DNA of 45,871 nucleotides from Ramlibacter aquaticus (lineage in GTDB: Bacteria; Pseudomonadota; Gammaproteobacteria; Burkholderiales; Burkholderiaceae_C). Within the stretch, counting starts at the first letter, position 1, and each line of letters begins with the position of its first letter. The translations under genes and the position numbers were made by a program. Below, in pieces: positions 7,143 to 15,946 of the stretch. The stretch lies in assembly GCF_015159745.1 (NCBI RefSeq), contig NZ_JADDOJ010000028.1, positions 1 to 45,871 of the forward strand, in the 5' to 3' direction. The notes beneath the pieces were generated by a model that was not told the DNA's origin, did no database searches, and was given only the letters and a program-made list of their open reading frames with translations.

Positions 7143-9751
7143 GCCGCGGCCCCCGCCGGGGACGGCGCGGGCGGCTCGGCGGCGGCCAGCGCATCCAGCG
7201 CCTGCTGCACCACGGCCTCGCTGCCGACGGGGCGCAGCTGCCGGGCCATCAGCAGGCGCTGCAGCGTGCGCCGCGTCATGGAATGGGGCCGGTTGCCGTG
7301 GCTCACGAACATGAAGAGCGTGCCGCGGCCGGCCGCCCAGGTCAGGCGGGCGCGCTGCCACTGGCCGTGGCTGTGAAGGTCCACCCAGGCGCCCTCGCGC
7401 AGCCCGGTGATCACCGCCTCGGCCTGCGCCGCGTCCATCGCGTCCGGGGCTTCCCCGCCGGCCTCGGGCACGGGGTGCGCCGAAGCAGCACCCGCGCCCG
7501 CGGCCTGGCCCTGCCCGCCGCCCGGGGCGGACGCATGCGCATCCGCAGGCCGTGCGGCCGGCGCGCCGGCCACCGGGTCGGCGCCCGCCACGAGCGCCCC
7601 GGAGGCCGGGCCGGGTGCGCCGCCGCCCATGGCATGAACGCCCTGCGAGGAGCCCAGCGTCCCGCCCGCGGCCGCGGCAGGCACGGCGCCCTGCGACGGC
7701 AGACCCTGCTGCGGCAGCGCAGCCACCGCCGACGTCTGCGCGGTGGCGGGCGGGGTTTCCTCGAAGCCCAGGGCCTTCTGCTCGCGCTCGCCGAGGAACA
7801 GGGTCTCGCGGGCCTGCGGCTTGCGCGCCGGGGCCGGGGCCAGCACCTCGGGCGCCACGCGGGGCGGCTCCTGGTCGGCGGTCGAGGCGCGCCGCAGCCG
7901 CGCACGCAGCTTCATCACCGGCCAGTGCAGGCGCTCCAGCGCACGGAAGAAAGTCTCGGTCTCGGCGGGCGGATGGCCCAGCGCCTGCAGGCCCTTGCGC
8001 AAGGTGACCAGCACCCGCGGCATGGTCTCGAAGGCACGCGCCGGCTCGCGCACGGCCGAGGGCCGCACGCTCCACAGCAGGTCGGCCACGATGCGCGCGT
8101 AGCCGCCCGGGTCCACCTCGCCCGGGTGCTGCAGGCGCGCCTGCGCGATGACCAGGGCCCAGGGCCCGTAGATGAAATCCTGCACGACGGCGGGCACGCC
8201 CTCCATGTCGCTGCGCTGGCTCAGCTCGGCGGCGACGCGCTCGGCCTCGGCCTGGCGCGCCTCGGCCCGCTGCACGGCGGCCAGCACCTGCTCGCGCTGG
8301 GCCTGGACCTCGCGGTCCTGCGCGTCCCAGCCGGCCTGCAGGGCCGTTAGCGCTGCCTTGAAGGGGCTGGCGTCGGCCATCGCCTCCAGGCGGTTCAGCG
8401 CGTTGAAGCGGTCACGCACCGGGTCCAGGAAGGCCTGGAACTCGCTCGCGAATTCGTCGTTGTACTGCAGGCTGCGCTGCGCCACGCCGTCCAGCAGGCG
8501 CCGCGCCGGGTTGTCGTGCTGGGCGAAGAAGCGCGGCGACTGCAGGGCCAGGCGGCCCAGCGAAGGCTCCAGCGCGACGATGGCCTCGCGCACGGGCGCC
8601 AGCAGCCGGGGGTCGCGCGCGACCTGCTCCACCAGCTCGCGCACCAGGTCCAGCCCCATGACCTGGTCGGCGCTGCTCGCCTGCTGCTTGAGGCGCGTGC
8701 GCACCAGCGAGCGCCGCCGCGGCGCGCCGTAGTCGCCCCACAGCGCGGGGCTCAGTGCGGTGGCGGTGCCGACCTCGCGCACCGGCCGGTCCACGGCCGC
8801 CAGCTCGCGCAAATCCTCCTGGGCCACGGGCTGCGGCGCGGGCTCGTCGGGCAGCGCCTCCAGCGCGGCCAGTTCCTGCCCCACCGCCTGGTAGAACGCG
8901 GGCGCCAGCGGCTGCGGCTCGGCCGGCGCGGCGCCGAACAGGAAGTCGCGCAGCACCCGGCCGCCCAGCCGGTGCATGGCCTGGCCCATCCAGCCCGCCC
9001 CGGAAGCCTGCGCCCCGGCAGGCGGCGCGGCGGGCCGCACGCTGGGGCTCCAGCCGCCCTGTGAATCGCCGCTGCCGGTGTCCAGCCCGCCGGCGCGGCT
9101 GGCGCGTCCGGGCGTGGCGACGACGCGGTACTGGGCCGCCTGCACCCGCGCCTGCGCGAGCAGGCCGGCGCAGCGTTCGTAGAGCGCCTGCAGTTCCAGC
9201 GCCAGCGGCTCGGCCATGTGGCGCATCCACAGCGCGGAGCGCCCCGGCTCCGGCGGCGGCTCGTTCATCACGCTGCGCAGGGCCTGGGCGAAGGCGGCGG
9301 GGCGTAGGGGGTTGGCCTCGGGCTGGATGCCGTCCAGCCCCAGTGCCGAGCTCATGAAGCGGTCGAATTCGCCCAGCACCTTCTCGACCCGGCCCTCGAG
9401 CTGCTGGGCCAGGCGCGAGACTTCGATCGACTGGACGAGCTCGCTGTCGTCCACCAGGGTCAGCGAGGAGGGGCTGATGCGCACGCCACCGCCGGCGCCG
9501 CGCGCCGATGCCGGGGCCGACGCGGCGGCACGCAGGGCAGCGGGAAAGGCCTGGGCCCAGGAGGGTCGCAGGCGCAGCAGGTCCGAGGCCGCGTCGGAGA
9601 TCGCCTGGCGCTGGGCCTGCGGCTGCGACTTGCGGGCTTCTTCCAGCAGGGCGGCGCAGGCTGCATCGGTGGCGGCTTCGAGGATGCGCGCCGCGCGTTG
9701 CACGGCCTCCTCGATGCATGGTTGCACGACGACTGGAAACGCTGCTGGCAC
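7139..9751 (-). CDS. DUF1631 family protein, large, function unknown
   Basis: This 870-residue soluble protein has a GTG start at 9751 preceded by a very strong purine-rich ribosome site (AGGGAGGGGTGGG). It is mostly alpha-helical with long Glu/Arg/Ala helices (around QAGWDAQDREVQAQREQVL) that may form coiled coils. The low-complexity stretch of about 130 residues before the C-terminus is rich in Ala, Gly and Pro. The last ~90 residues form a compact beta-rich part (REGAWVDLHSHGQWQRARLTW, then TLFMFVSHGNRPHSMTRRTLQRLL) whose pattern recalls PilZ-like barrels; this last point is my inference. The length and parts fit DUF1631 proteins, which are uncharacterised as far as I know. It is coupled to the CoA-transferase by a GTGA overlap. 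Confidence 0.8.
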   Translation of the reverse strand: MPAAFPVVVQPCIEEAVQRAARILEAATDAACAALLEEARKSQPQAQRQAISDAASDLLRLRPSWAQAFPAALRAAASAPASARGAGGGVRISPSSLTLVDDSELVQSIEVSRLAQQLEGRVEKVLGEFDRFMSSALGLDGIQPEANPLRPAAFAQALRSVMNEPPPEPGRSALWMRHMAEPLALELQALYERCAGLLAQARVQAAQYRVVATPGRASRAGGLDTGSGDSQGGWSPSVRPAAPPAGAQASGAGWMGQAMHRLGGRVLRDFLFGAAPAEPQPLAPAFYQAVGQELAALEALPDEPAPQPVAQEDLRELAAVDRPVREVGTATALSPALWGDYGAPRRRSLVRTRLKQQASSADQVMGLDLVRELVEQVARDPRLLAPVREAIVALEPSLGRLALQSPRFFAQHDNPARRLLDGVAQRSLQYNDEFASEFQAFLDPVRDRFNALNRLEAMADASPFKAALTALQAGWDAQDREVQAQREQVLAAVQRAEARQAEAERVAAELSQRSDMEGVPAVVQDFIYGPWALVIAQARLQHPGEVDPGGYARIVADLLWSVRPSAVREPARAFETMPRVLVTLRKGLQALGHPPAETETFFRALERLHWPVMKLRARLRRASTADQEPPRVAPEVLAPAPARKPQARETLFLGEREQKALGFEETPPATAQTSAVAALPQQGLPSQGAVPAAAAGGTLGSSQGVHAMGGGAPGPASGALVAGADPVAGAPAARPADAHASAPGGGQGQAAGAGAASAHPVPEAGGEAPDAMDAAQAEAVITGLREGAWVDLHSHGQWQRARLTWAAGRGTLFMFVSHGNRPHSMTRRTLQRLLMARQLRPVGSEAVVQQALDALAAAEPPAPSPAGAAA

Positions 9752-9849
9752 CCCACCCCTCCCTGGCTCGAAAGTGTAACCAGCGCCGTGCCGATTGTTC
9801 CGTGTGAAGGGGCGCTTATTCCGTCTTTACCGGTGCCGGTGTCGGCAAA

Positions 9850-10782
9850 TCAGCACTGGGCGCACACCGCGAGCGCCTGCGTCGCCTGCGCCCGCGACTT
9901 CTCCACCAGGTAGTCGAGGAAGGCCCGCGTGCGCTGCGGCACGAACTTGCGGCTCGGCAGGGCGGCATAGATCGCCAGCCGGCCGGTGATCCAGGGCGCC
10001 AGCACGCGCACCAGGGAGCCGTCGGACAGGGCCGGCGCGACCAGGTCCACCGCGGCCGAGGTGATGCCCACGCCGTCCATGGCCGCGCGCAGCAGGGTGT
10101 CGGTGTGGTTGGCGGCCAGCACCGGCTCGATCTCCAGGTCCACCGCCGGCATGGAGCCGTCCTCGGCCAGCAGGCGCCAGCTGCGCGCCCGCCCCTGGGG
10201 CGGCTTCACGCGCAGGCAGTCGTGCTGGGGCAGCTCCTGGGGCGTGCGCGGCAGGCCGCGCCGGCGCACGTAGGCGGGCGACGCGACCAGCACCGCATGC
10301 GAGTCCAGCACGCGCCGCGCCACCACGTCGCCGTCGAAGCCGTCGTCGGTGGGGATCAGGGTGATGTCGAACTGCTCGATCGCCGGGTCGCCGCCGTTGT
10401 CGACCTCGATGTCGATGCGGATGCGGGGGTAGCGTTCGTGGAAGCCCGCCAGCAGCGGCGCCACCAGGTGGCTGGCCAGCACCGGCGAGGCGTGCACGCG
10501 CAGCAGGCCCGCCAGCTCCTGGGTGGAGGCGGTGGTCGCGGCATGCGCCTCGTCGATGTCCTGCAGGATGCTGCGCACCCGGTTCAGGTAGTCCTGGCCG
10601 GCCTCGGTCAGCGCCAGGCGGCGGGTCGAGCGCTGCAGCAGCCGGGTGCCCAGGTGGTCCTCCAGGTCGGCCACCAGCCGGGTCACCACGGGGGCGGACA
10701 GGTCCAGCACCCGGGCCGCGCCGGCGAAGCTGCCCTCGTCCACCACCCGTTCGAAGACGCGCATGGAGAGCAAACGATCCAT
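9850..10782 (-). CDS. LysR-family transcriptional regulator
   Basis: The 310-residue regulator has an N-terminal winged helix-turn-helix (residues 1-60: MDRLLSMRVFERVVDEGSF, then AARVLDLSAPVVTRLVADLE) followed by an effector-binding domain of the LysR type (HASPVLASHLVAPLLAGFHERYP). The SAPVVTR recognition helix and the MDRLLSMRVF start are typical of the PgrR/DmlR-like subgroup. It is transcribed divergently from the DUF4148 gene across a 150-base AT-rich gap containing a T-N11-A dyad (10799-10813), the usual place for an autoregulatory LysR site. The effector is unknown. Confidence 0.92.
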   Translation of the reverse strand: MDRLLSMRVFERVVDEGSFAGAARVLDLSAPVVTRLVADLEDHLGTRLLQRSTRRLALTEAGQDYLNRVRSILQDIDEAHAATTASTQELAGLLRVHASPVLASHLVAPLLAGFHERYPRIRIDIEVDNGGDPAIEQFDITLIPTDDGFDGDVVARRVLDSHAVLVASPAYVRRRGLPRTPQELPQHDCLRVKPPQGRARSWRLLAEDGSMPAVDLEIEPVLAANHTDTLLRAAMDGVGITSAAVDLVAPALSDGSLVRVLAPWITGRLAIYAALPSRKFVPQRTRAFLDYLVEKSRAQATQALAVCAQC

Positions 10783-10798
10783 TTCAAGCCCCCAATTG

Positions 10799-10813
10799 TT
10801 TCTAAATCAGAAA
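10799..10813. promoter_or_regulatory. Probable LysR-box dyad
   Basis: TTTCT and AGAAA form a perfect inverted repeat with a 5-base spacer (AAATC). It contains the T-N11-A pattern expected for LysR proteins, lies 17 bases upstream of the LysR start codon and about 120 upstream of the divergent DUF4148 start. The region is clearly more AT-rich than its surroundings. Confidence 0.5.
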
Positions 10814-10932
10814 TGCAACATGAATTATGGGACCGTTTATCTACGTCCGATGAAACCATACAGTACATCCATCGACGGCCCATACATAGAAACCCGGAGC
10901 CGCCGACCTAACCAGTCACGAAAGGACTCACC

Positions 10933-11286
10933 ATGAACCGCTCTTACACCACCATCGCCGCGATCGCCTTTGCCACCCTGGCCGGCTCCGCCATGGCCGA
11001 CACCGTGATCCCGAGCTGGGGTCCCGTCCGTTCCACCGGCGACACCAGCCTGACCCGCCAGCAAGTGCAGGCCGAGACGCAGCAAGCCATCCGCAGCGGC
11101 ACCATCGTCGCCGCCGGCGAGCGCGCCGCGACCGTGCGTGAACTGGAACCCGGCCGCTTCCCGGCCGCCGGTACCCAAGTGGCGACCACCCGCGAAGAAG
11201 TCAAGCGCGAACTGGCCGCCGCCCTGCACCACGGCGACCTGGCCGCCAGCAACGCCTACGGCCGCGACACCAGCCGCCTGTACTGA
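10933..11286 (+). CDS. DUF4148 domain exported protein
   Basis: This 117-residue protein has a signal peptide (MNRSYTTIAAIAFATLAGSAMA, cleavage after AMA). The mature part contains the DUF4148 pattern, here twice: LTRQQVQAETQQAIRSGTIV and TTREEVKRELAAALHHGDL. These short exported proteins are abundant in Burkholderiales and have no firm function. A ribosome site AAAGGA lies about 9 bases before the ATG. It is divergent from the LysR gene and may be one of its targets. Some members are induced by stress or in contact with hosts; nothing here allows a choice. Confidence 0.9.
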   Translation: MNRSYTTIAAIAFATLAGSAMADTVIPSWGPVRSTGDTSLTRQQVQAETQQAIRSGTIVAAGERAATVRELEPGRFPAAGTQVATTREEVKRELAAALHHGDLAASNAYGRDTSRLY

Positions 11287-11305
11287 GCGGCCGCCCGCGG
11301 CCCGG

Positions 11306-11320
11306 GCCCCCGCCGGGGGC
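11306..11320. terminator. Bidirectional GC hairpin between convergent genes
   Basis: The arms GCCCC (11306-11310) and GGGGC (11316-11320) close a short loop in the 34-base gap between the convergent DUF4148 and EamA genes. There is no T-run on either side. Position supports a role as a shared terminator. Confidence 0.35.
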
Positions 11321-12187
11321 TCAGGCCGCCGGCCGCGGCTTGCGGATGGCCAGCGCAATGCCGGCCAGCACCACCGCCGCCGCGAGCCACTGCTGCGGGC
11401 TGAGGGATTCGCCCAGCAGCAGCACGCCGCCCACCGCGGCGATGACAGGCACCGACAGCTGCACCGCGGCTGCGCTCGACGAGCGCAGCCGCGGTGTCAC
11501 GCTGTACCAGAGCGCATACCCCAGCCCCGACGCGATTGCCCCCGAGGCCACGGCCAGCGCCAGCCCCGGCACGTCGGCGCGCAGCCCGGCGGCGAAGGGC
11601 AGCAGCAGCGCCAGGGCCATGGGCGCGGCGCGCAGGAAGTTGTCGCGCGTGGCCAGCAGCGGCAGCGTCGCCCGCCGGCCGCGCAATGAATACACCCCCC
11701 AGGCCACCCCGGCCGCCATCATCAGCAGCACCGCCACCGGCGGCGCCTGCCCCTGCGTGTCGGCCACCCGCACCAGCATCGCCAGGCCGGCCAGGGCCAG
11801 CAGGACACCGCCCAGCTGGGGGGCGCGCACCGGTTCGCGCGCCAGCAACGCGCCGCAGAACATGGTCAGCTGCACCGTGCCGAAGAGCAGCAGCGCGCCC
11901 ACCCCGGCCGGCAGCCGGGTGTAGGCGAAGGAGAACGCGTCCGCATAGGCGAACAGGGCCGCGCCCGATGTCCAGCTGCCCTGGCGCGGCGCCCCCGGGG
12001 CCGGCGCCGCGCTGCGCGCCAGCAGCCACAGCACCACGGCCCCGCTGGCCAGGCGGACGGCGGTGAAGCTGGCGGCGTCGATGCCGGTGCTGCGCAGGGC
12101 GAGCCGGCACAGCAGGGAATTGGCGGCGAAGGCCAGCATGGTGAGGGCCGTGAGGAGCGGCAGGCGTAGCGCGTCGGCAGGTGTCAT
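11321..12187 (-). CDS. EamA/DMT-family membrane exporter
   Basis: The 288-residue inner-membrane protein has about ten hydrophobic segments in two five-helix repeats, the EamA (drug/metabolite transporter) fold. Typical elements are TMLAFAANSLLCRLALRST and FTAVRLASGAVVLWLLA in the first repeat and GLGYALWYSVTPRLRSS, VIAAVGGVLLLGESL in the second. Family members export amino acids, their derivatives or other metabolites; the substrate is not predictable. The ATG at 12187 fits the usual N-terminus. It is divergent from the FUSC gene and convergent with the DUF4148 gene. Confidence 0.9.
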   Translation of the reverse strand: MTPADALRLPLLTALTMLAFAANSLLCRLALRSTGIDAASFTAVRLASGAVVLWLLARSAAPAPGAPRQGSWTSGAALFAYADAFSFAYTRLPAGVGALLLFGTVQLTMFCGALLAREPVRAPQLGGVLLALAGLAMLVRVADTQGQAPPVAVLLMMAAGVAWGVYSLRGRRATLPLLATRDNFLRAAPMALALLLPFAAGLRADVPGLALAVASGAIASGLGYALWYSVTPRLRSSSAAAVQLSVPVIAAVGGVLLLGESLSPQQWLAAAVVLAGIALAIRKPRPAA

Positions 12188-12293
12188 GCGCGCAGCGTAG
12201 AGGCTGGCGCGGGCCCGGGCAATCGCGTGAACCAGAACCCGTGCCGGGCCCGGTATGCTCGGCGCTGGACCACGAGCACAGGGGCGGCGGCAT

Positions 12294-14498
12294 TTGAAAC
12301 ACTACTTCCGGGCAGCCCTGCGCGTGCTGCTCAGCGCGCAGGTGGCCAATGGCGCGACGGCCGCCATCGGCCTGCTGCTGGCCTCGGCCATCGTCCACCT
12401 GATCCTGGGCCCTGTGGCCGGGGCCGCGGCGACGACGGGCGTGATCGTGGTGACGCCCCCTGACCAGCCCGGCCCGCGCAAGGGCAAGCTGGGCAGCATG
12501 CTGCCGGCCGCCCTGGTGGGGCCGCCGCTGTTCCTGGCGACCACGCTGTTGCGCGAAGACTGGCTGCTGCTCTCGGTGTTGCTGGTGGGCGCCACCTTCA
12601 TCGCCTTCCTGGGCGCGGCCTGGGGCAAGCGCGGCCTGCCCATCTCGGTGTCGGTGATGTTCGCCATGGTGTTCGCGCTGGCCGCCCCGCCCCCCGCCGA
12701 CGAGGCGAGCGCCTTGCAGTCGGCGCTGGCCTTCACCCTGGGCGCCGTGCTCTACCTGGCCTGGTCGCTGCTGGCCAACGCGGTGCTGAACCCGCGCTTC
12801 CGGCTGAACGCGGTGGCCGATTCGCTGTACGCGGTGGCGCGGCTGATGCGCACCCAGGGCCGGCAGCTGGCCGAGCCCACGGCGGACGTGCTGGGCAGCC
12901 TGATGAAGCAGCAGGCCGCGCTGGCCGACCAGCTGCAGTCGGCGCGCAACGTGCTGCTGGAGTCGCCCGACCGGCCGCAGCGCCAGCGCCTGGCGGGCAT
13001 GCTGATGCAGGTGCTGGACATGCGCGACCACCTGGTGGCCTGCGCGCTGGACCTGGACGCGCTGCGCCAGCAGCCGGCGCAGCAGCCGCTGCTGGCCGTG
13101 CTGGGCGGCGAGATGCGGGCGCTGGCCGAGGCGCTGGAGGCGCTGGCCGACGCCCTGCTCACGGGCCGGCCGCCCGCACCCTTCACCCTGGAGCGCCCGC
13201 CACAGGTGCTGGGCTACGCCGACGACGCCGCGCTGGTCGCTCCCGACCCGCAGGCCCCGCCGCCCGACGTGCTGGCCGCCGCGCTGGCGCGGCGCGTGGG
13301 CTACGTGCACGACGAGGCGGCGCGCCTGGTGGCGCTGGCGCGCGGCGAGCGCGAGCCGGACCTGGACGTGGTGCGCGTGGCCTGGCAGCTCTTCGTCAGC
13401 CCCACGGCCTGGAGCTGGCGGCCCTTCCTCTCGCTGTGGCGCTGGGACGCGCCGCCGCTGCGCCATGCGCTGCGCGCCTCGCTGGCGATCGCCACCGGCC
13501 AGGCCGTGGGCCTGGCGCTGCCCTGGGGCTCGCACGGCTACTGGATCCTGCTGACCATCGTGGTGGTGCTGCGCGGCAGCCTGTCGCAGACGCTGGAGCG
13601 GCGCAACAGCCGGGTCGCCGGCACGCTGCTGGGCAGCGCTCTGGCCGGCTTCCTGCTGTATCTGCACCTGCCGGCGGCGGCGCTGCTGCTGGTGGTGGGC
13701 CTGGGCCAGGGCGTCGCGCACGCCTTCGCGATCCGCCGCTACCTGGTGACGGCCGTCGCCGCGACGGTGCTGGCGCTGCTGCAGGCCCACCTGCTGAACC
13801 CGGGCGGATCGCCGGTGTTCGACGTGGCGGAGCGGGTGGGCGACACGCTGATCGGCGTGCTCATCGCCTGGCTGTTCAGCTACGTGCTGCCCTCCTGGGA
13901 GCGGCACCAGGCCGGCGCGCTGGTGGCGCGGGCGCTGAAGGCGCAGGCCCGCCATGCCGAACTGGCCCTGCAGCTGGGCACCGTGGCGGCCGGCGACACG
14001 CGCGCCGAGCTCGGCTGGCGGCTGGCGCGGCGCGAGGCCTACGACAGCCTGTCGGCCCTGGTGCAGGCGGTGCAGCGGGCGCTCTCGGAGCCGCGGGCGG
14101 TGCGCCCCGCCCTGCAGGAACTGGAGCGCATGCTGGGCCACGGCTACCAGCTGCTGGCGCAGCTGACCGCGGTGAAGACCATGCTGCTGCGGCGGCGCGA
14201 CCACCTGGACATCGCGCAGCTGCAGGCGCCGCTGCGTGAAGCGGCGGGCGCGATCGCGCAGGCCCTGGCCCAGCCGGGCAGCACGCAGGCGGCACCGGCC
14301 TGGAGCGCGGAGCAGCAGCCCATGTTCGAGCCGCCGGCCGGCACCGCGCAGGACCTCAACCCCTGGCTGCTGCGCCGCCTGCGCCTGGCCACGGGCCTGG
14401 CGCAGGCCTTCCGGCTGGAAGCCGACCAGGCCATGGCGCGCCGCGGCGCCCCGGCCGACGCCGGCGCGGTGCCGGCAGGCCGGGCGGCCGGGGGCTGA
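12294..14498 (+). CDS. FUSC-family inner-membrane protein (aromatic-acid exporter type)
   Basis: The protein is about 734 residues long. An N-terminal group of hydrophobic helices (AQVANGATAAIGLLLASAIV to SVMFAMVFALAAPP) is followed by a long soluble part and a second helix group (ALRASLAIATGQAVGLALPW, YWILLTIVVVLRGSLSQTLERR) typical of FUSC_2/YccS/AaeB-like proteins. Members are thought to export aromatic acids or similar compounds. I prefer the TTG at 12294, giving LKHYFRAALRVLLSAQ at the N-terminus, with an AGGGG stretch upstream. An ATG at 12255 would add 13 residues but has no ribosome site. It ends 6 bases from the convergent lipoprotein gene. Confidence 0.82.
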   Translation: MKHYFRAALRVLLSAQVANGATAAIGLLLASAIVHLILGPVAGAAATTGVIVVTPPDQPGPRKGKLGSMLPAALVGPPLFLATTLLREDWLLLSVLLVGATFIAFLGAAWGKRGLPISVSVMFAMVFALAAPPPADEASALQSALAFTLGAVLYLAWSLLANAVLNPRFRLNAVADSLYAVARLMRTQGRQLAEPTADVLGSLMKQQAALADQLQSARNVLLESPDRPQRQRLAGMLMQVLDMRDHLVACALDLDALRQQPAQQPLLAVLGGEMRALAEALEALADALLTGRPPAPFTLERPPQVLGYADDAALVAPDPQAPPPDVLAAALARRVGYVHDEAARLVALARGEREPDLDVVRVAWQLFVSPTAWSWRPFLSLWRWDAPPLRHALRASLAIATGQAVGLALPWGSHGYWILLTIVVVLRGSLSQTLERRNSRVAGTLLGSALAGFLLYLHLPAAALLLVVGLGQGVAHAFAIRRYLVTAVAATVLALLQAHLLNPGGSPVFDVAERVGDTLIGVLIAWLFSYVLPSWERHQAGALVARALKAQARHAELALQLGTVAAGDTRAELGWRLARREAYDSLSALVQAVQRALSEPRAVRPALQELERMLGHGYQLLAQLTAVKTMLLRRRDHLDIAQLQAPLREAAGAIAQALAQPGSTQAAPAWSAEQQPMFEPPAGTAQDLNPWLLRRLRLATGLAQAFRLEADQAMARRGAPADAGAVPAGRAAGG

Positions 14499-14504
14499 AG
14501 GCGC

Positions 14505-14876
14505 TCAGCGACGGTCCCAGTGGCCGCCGTGCTGCTGCCAGCCGCCGGGGCCCTGCGCCCAGCTGCGCGGCACCCAGCGGTAGCCGGGCCGCGGCGCTTC
14601 CCAGCGGCCGGGCGTCCAGACGTGCCGGCCGCTGCTCCAGGTCCAGTAGCCGCCGATCCAGATGTAGCCCGGCGCGGGCGCGACCACCTGGCTCTCCACG
14701 ATCAGCGGCGGCGGCGCACTGGGCGCGACCACCACGCTGGCGCCGCCGTAGTAGGGCTGGCTGTAGACCGGCTGGCTGTAATAGGGCTGGGCGGGCGCCA
14801 CCACGCAGCCGGCCAGCACAAGCGCGGCCGCGCCGGCCACCAGGGCCGGCGCGCTGCGGGGGATTCGGACTCTCAT
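14505..14876 (-). CDS. YXWGXW-repeat type lipoprotein
   Basis: The 123-residue protein has a lipoprotein signal with lipobox LAGC (Cys24). A Tyr/Gln/Pro-rich linker (QPYYSQPVYSQPYYGG) is followed by repeats of the aromatic motif: GYIWIGGYWTW, HVWTPGRWEAP, YRWVPRSWAQ and GGHWDRR. This matches the BcpO-related WVAGHW/YXWGXW repeat lipoproteins of beta- and gammaproteobacteria, whose function is unknown. GGAG lies just upstream of the ATG at 14876. It probably sits in the outer membrane or periplasm. The small size and conserved pattern make it a real gene. Confidence 0.88.
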   Translation of the reverse strand: MRVRIPRSAPALVAGAAALVLAGCVVAPAQPYYSQPVYSQPYYGGASVVVAPSAPPPLIVESQVVAPAPGYIWIGGYWTWSSGRHVWTPGRWEAPRPGYRWVPRSWAQGPGGWQQHGGHWDRR

Positions 14877-14989
14877 GGCATCTCCAGGGGTGATGCCTCT
14901 TCGAACGGGCGGGCGGCCCGGTGGTTGACGCCGCCGTGTTGCCGCCGGGTAAAGATCGTTGCCGGCCCGGCCGGTGGATCGCTGCCGGC

Positions 14990-15862
14990 TCAGCCCTGCG
15001 CGGCCTGCAGGGCGGCGATGCGCTCCTCGATGGGCGGGTGGCTGGAGAACAGCTTGCCCACGCCGGAGGTGATGCCCAGGGTCTGCATGTTGCGCGGCAA
15101 CTCGCCGGGCACCATGCCGCCCAGCCGGGCCAGCGCATGGATCATGGGCTGGCGCGCGCCCATCAGCTGCGTGGACCCGCGGTCGGCGCGGAACTCGCGC
15201 TGGCGCGAGAACCAGGCCACGATCATCGCGGCCAGGAAGCCCAGCACGATGTCCAGCACCAGGGTGGTCACGTAGTAGCCGATGCCCGGGCCGCGGCTTT
15301 CGCTGTCGCGGCGCAGGAAGCCGTCGACCACGTAGCCCACCACGCGCGAGAGGAACACCACGAAGGTGTTCATCACGCCCTGGATCAGCGTCATGGTGAC
15401 CATGTCGCCGTTGGCGATGTGGGCCACCTCGTGGCCGATGACGGCCTCGACCTCCTCGCGCGTCATGCCCTGCAGCAGGCCGGTGGACACCGCCACCAGG
15501 GCGCTGTTCCTGAAGGCGCCGGTGGCGAAGGCATTGGGCTCGCCCTCGAAGATGCCGACCTCGGGCATGCCGATCCCGGCCTTGTCGGCGAAGCGGCGCA
15601 CGGTCTCGACGATCCAGGCCTCGTCGGCGTTGCGCGGCTGCTCGATCACCTGCACGCCGGCCGACCACTTGGCCATGGGCTTGGAGATGAGCAGCGAGAT
15701 GAAGGCGCCGCCGAAGCCCATGACCAGCGCGAAGCCGAGCAGCATGCCCAGGTTCAGGCCGTTGGCCGTGAGGTAGCGGTTCACGCCGAGCAGGCTGGAG
15801 ACGATGCCCAGCACCAGCACGACGGCGAAGTTGGTGGCGACGAAGAGGAGGATGCGTTTCAT
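14990..15862 (-). CDS. htpX: Membrane zinc protease HtpX
   Basis: The 290-residue inner-membrane M48 protease degrades misfolded membrane proteins together with FtsH. Zinc site: HEVAH at residues 144-148, with the third ligand expected at Glu223 in QREFRAD. Two N-terminal membrane helices ([20 protein letters not shown] and [22 protein letters not shown]) and two later ones ([34 protein letters not shown]) match the E. coli protein (293 residues). A ribosome site GGAGAA precedes the ATG. It is often heat- or envelope-stress induced; I saw no clear alternative-sigma promoter in the 84-base upstream gap. Confidence 0.96.
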   Translation of the reverse strand: MKRILLFVATNFAVVLVLGIVSSLLGVNRYLTANGLNLGMLLGFALVMGFGGAFISLLISKPMAKWSAGVQVIEQPRNADEAWIVETVRRFADKAGIGMPEVGIFEGEPNAFATGAFRNSALVAVSTGLLQGMTREEVEAVIGHEVAHIANGDMVTMTLIQGVMNTFVVFLSRVVGYVVDGFLRRDSESRGPGIGYYVTTLVLDIVLGFLAAMIVAWFSRQREFRADRGSTQLMGARQPMIHALARLGGMVPGELPRNMQTLGITSGVGKLFSSHPPIEERIAALQAAQG

Positions 15863-15946
15863 GTTGTGGCTATTCTCCGGGGAACGGGAGGCGTGGCGGT
15901 CGGGTCCAGGCCGGTTGCGGTCCAGATGCGGCCCGCGGGGGCCGAA

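Noticed and set aside
12302..14295. Long minus-strand frames opposite the FUSC gene
   Set aside because: High GC keeps several frames open; their translations are rich in Arg, Gln, His and Ala without any domain, while the plus-strand frame shows membrane helices and a known family.
14962..14974. Palindrome CCGGCCCGGCCGG downstream of htpX
   Set aside because: In this GC context such palindromes are common, the loop is too small and no T-run follows.
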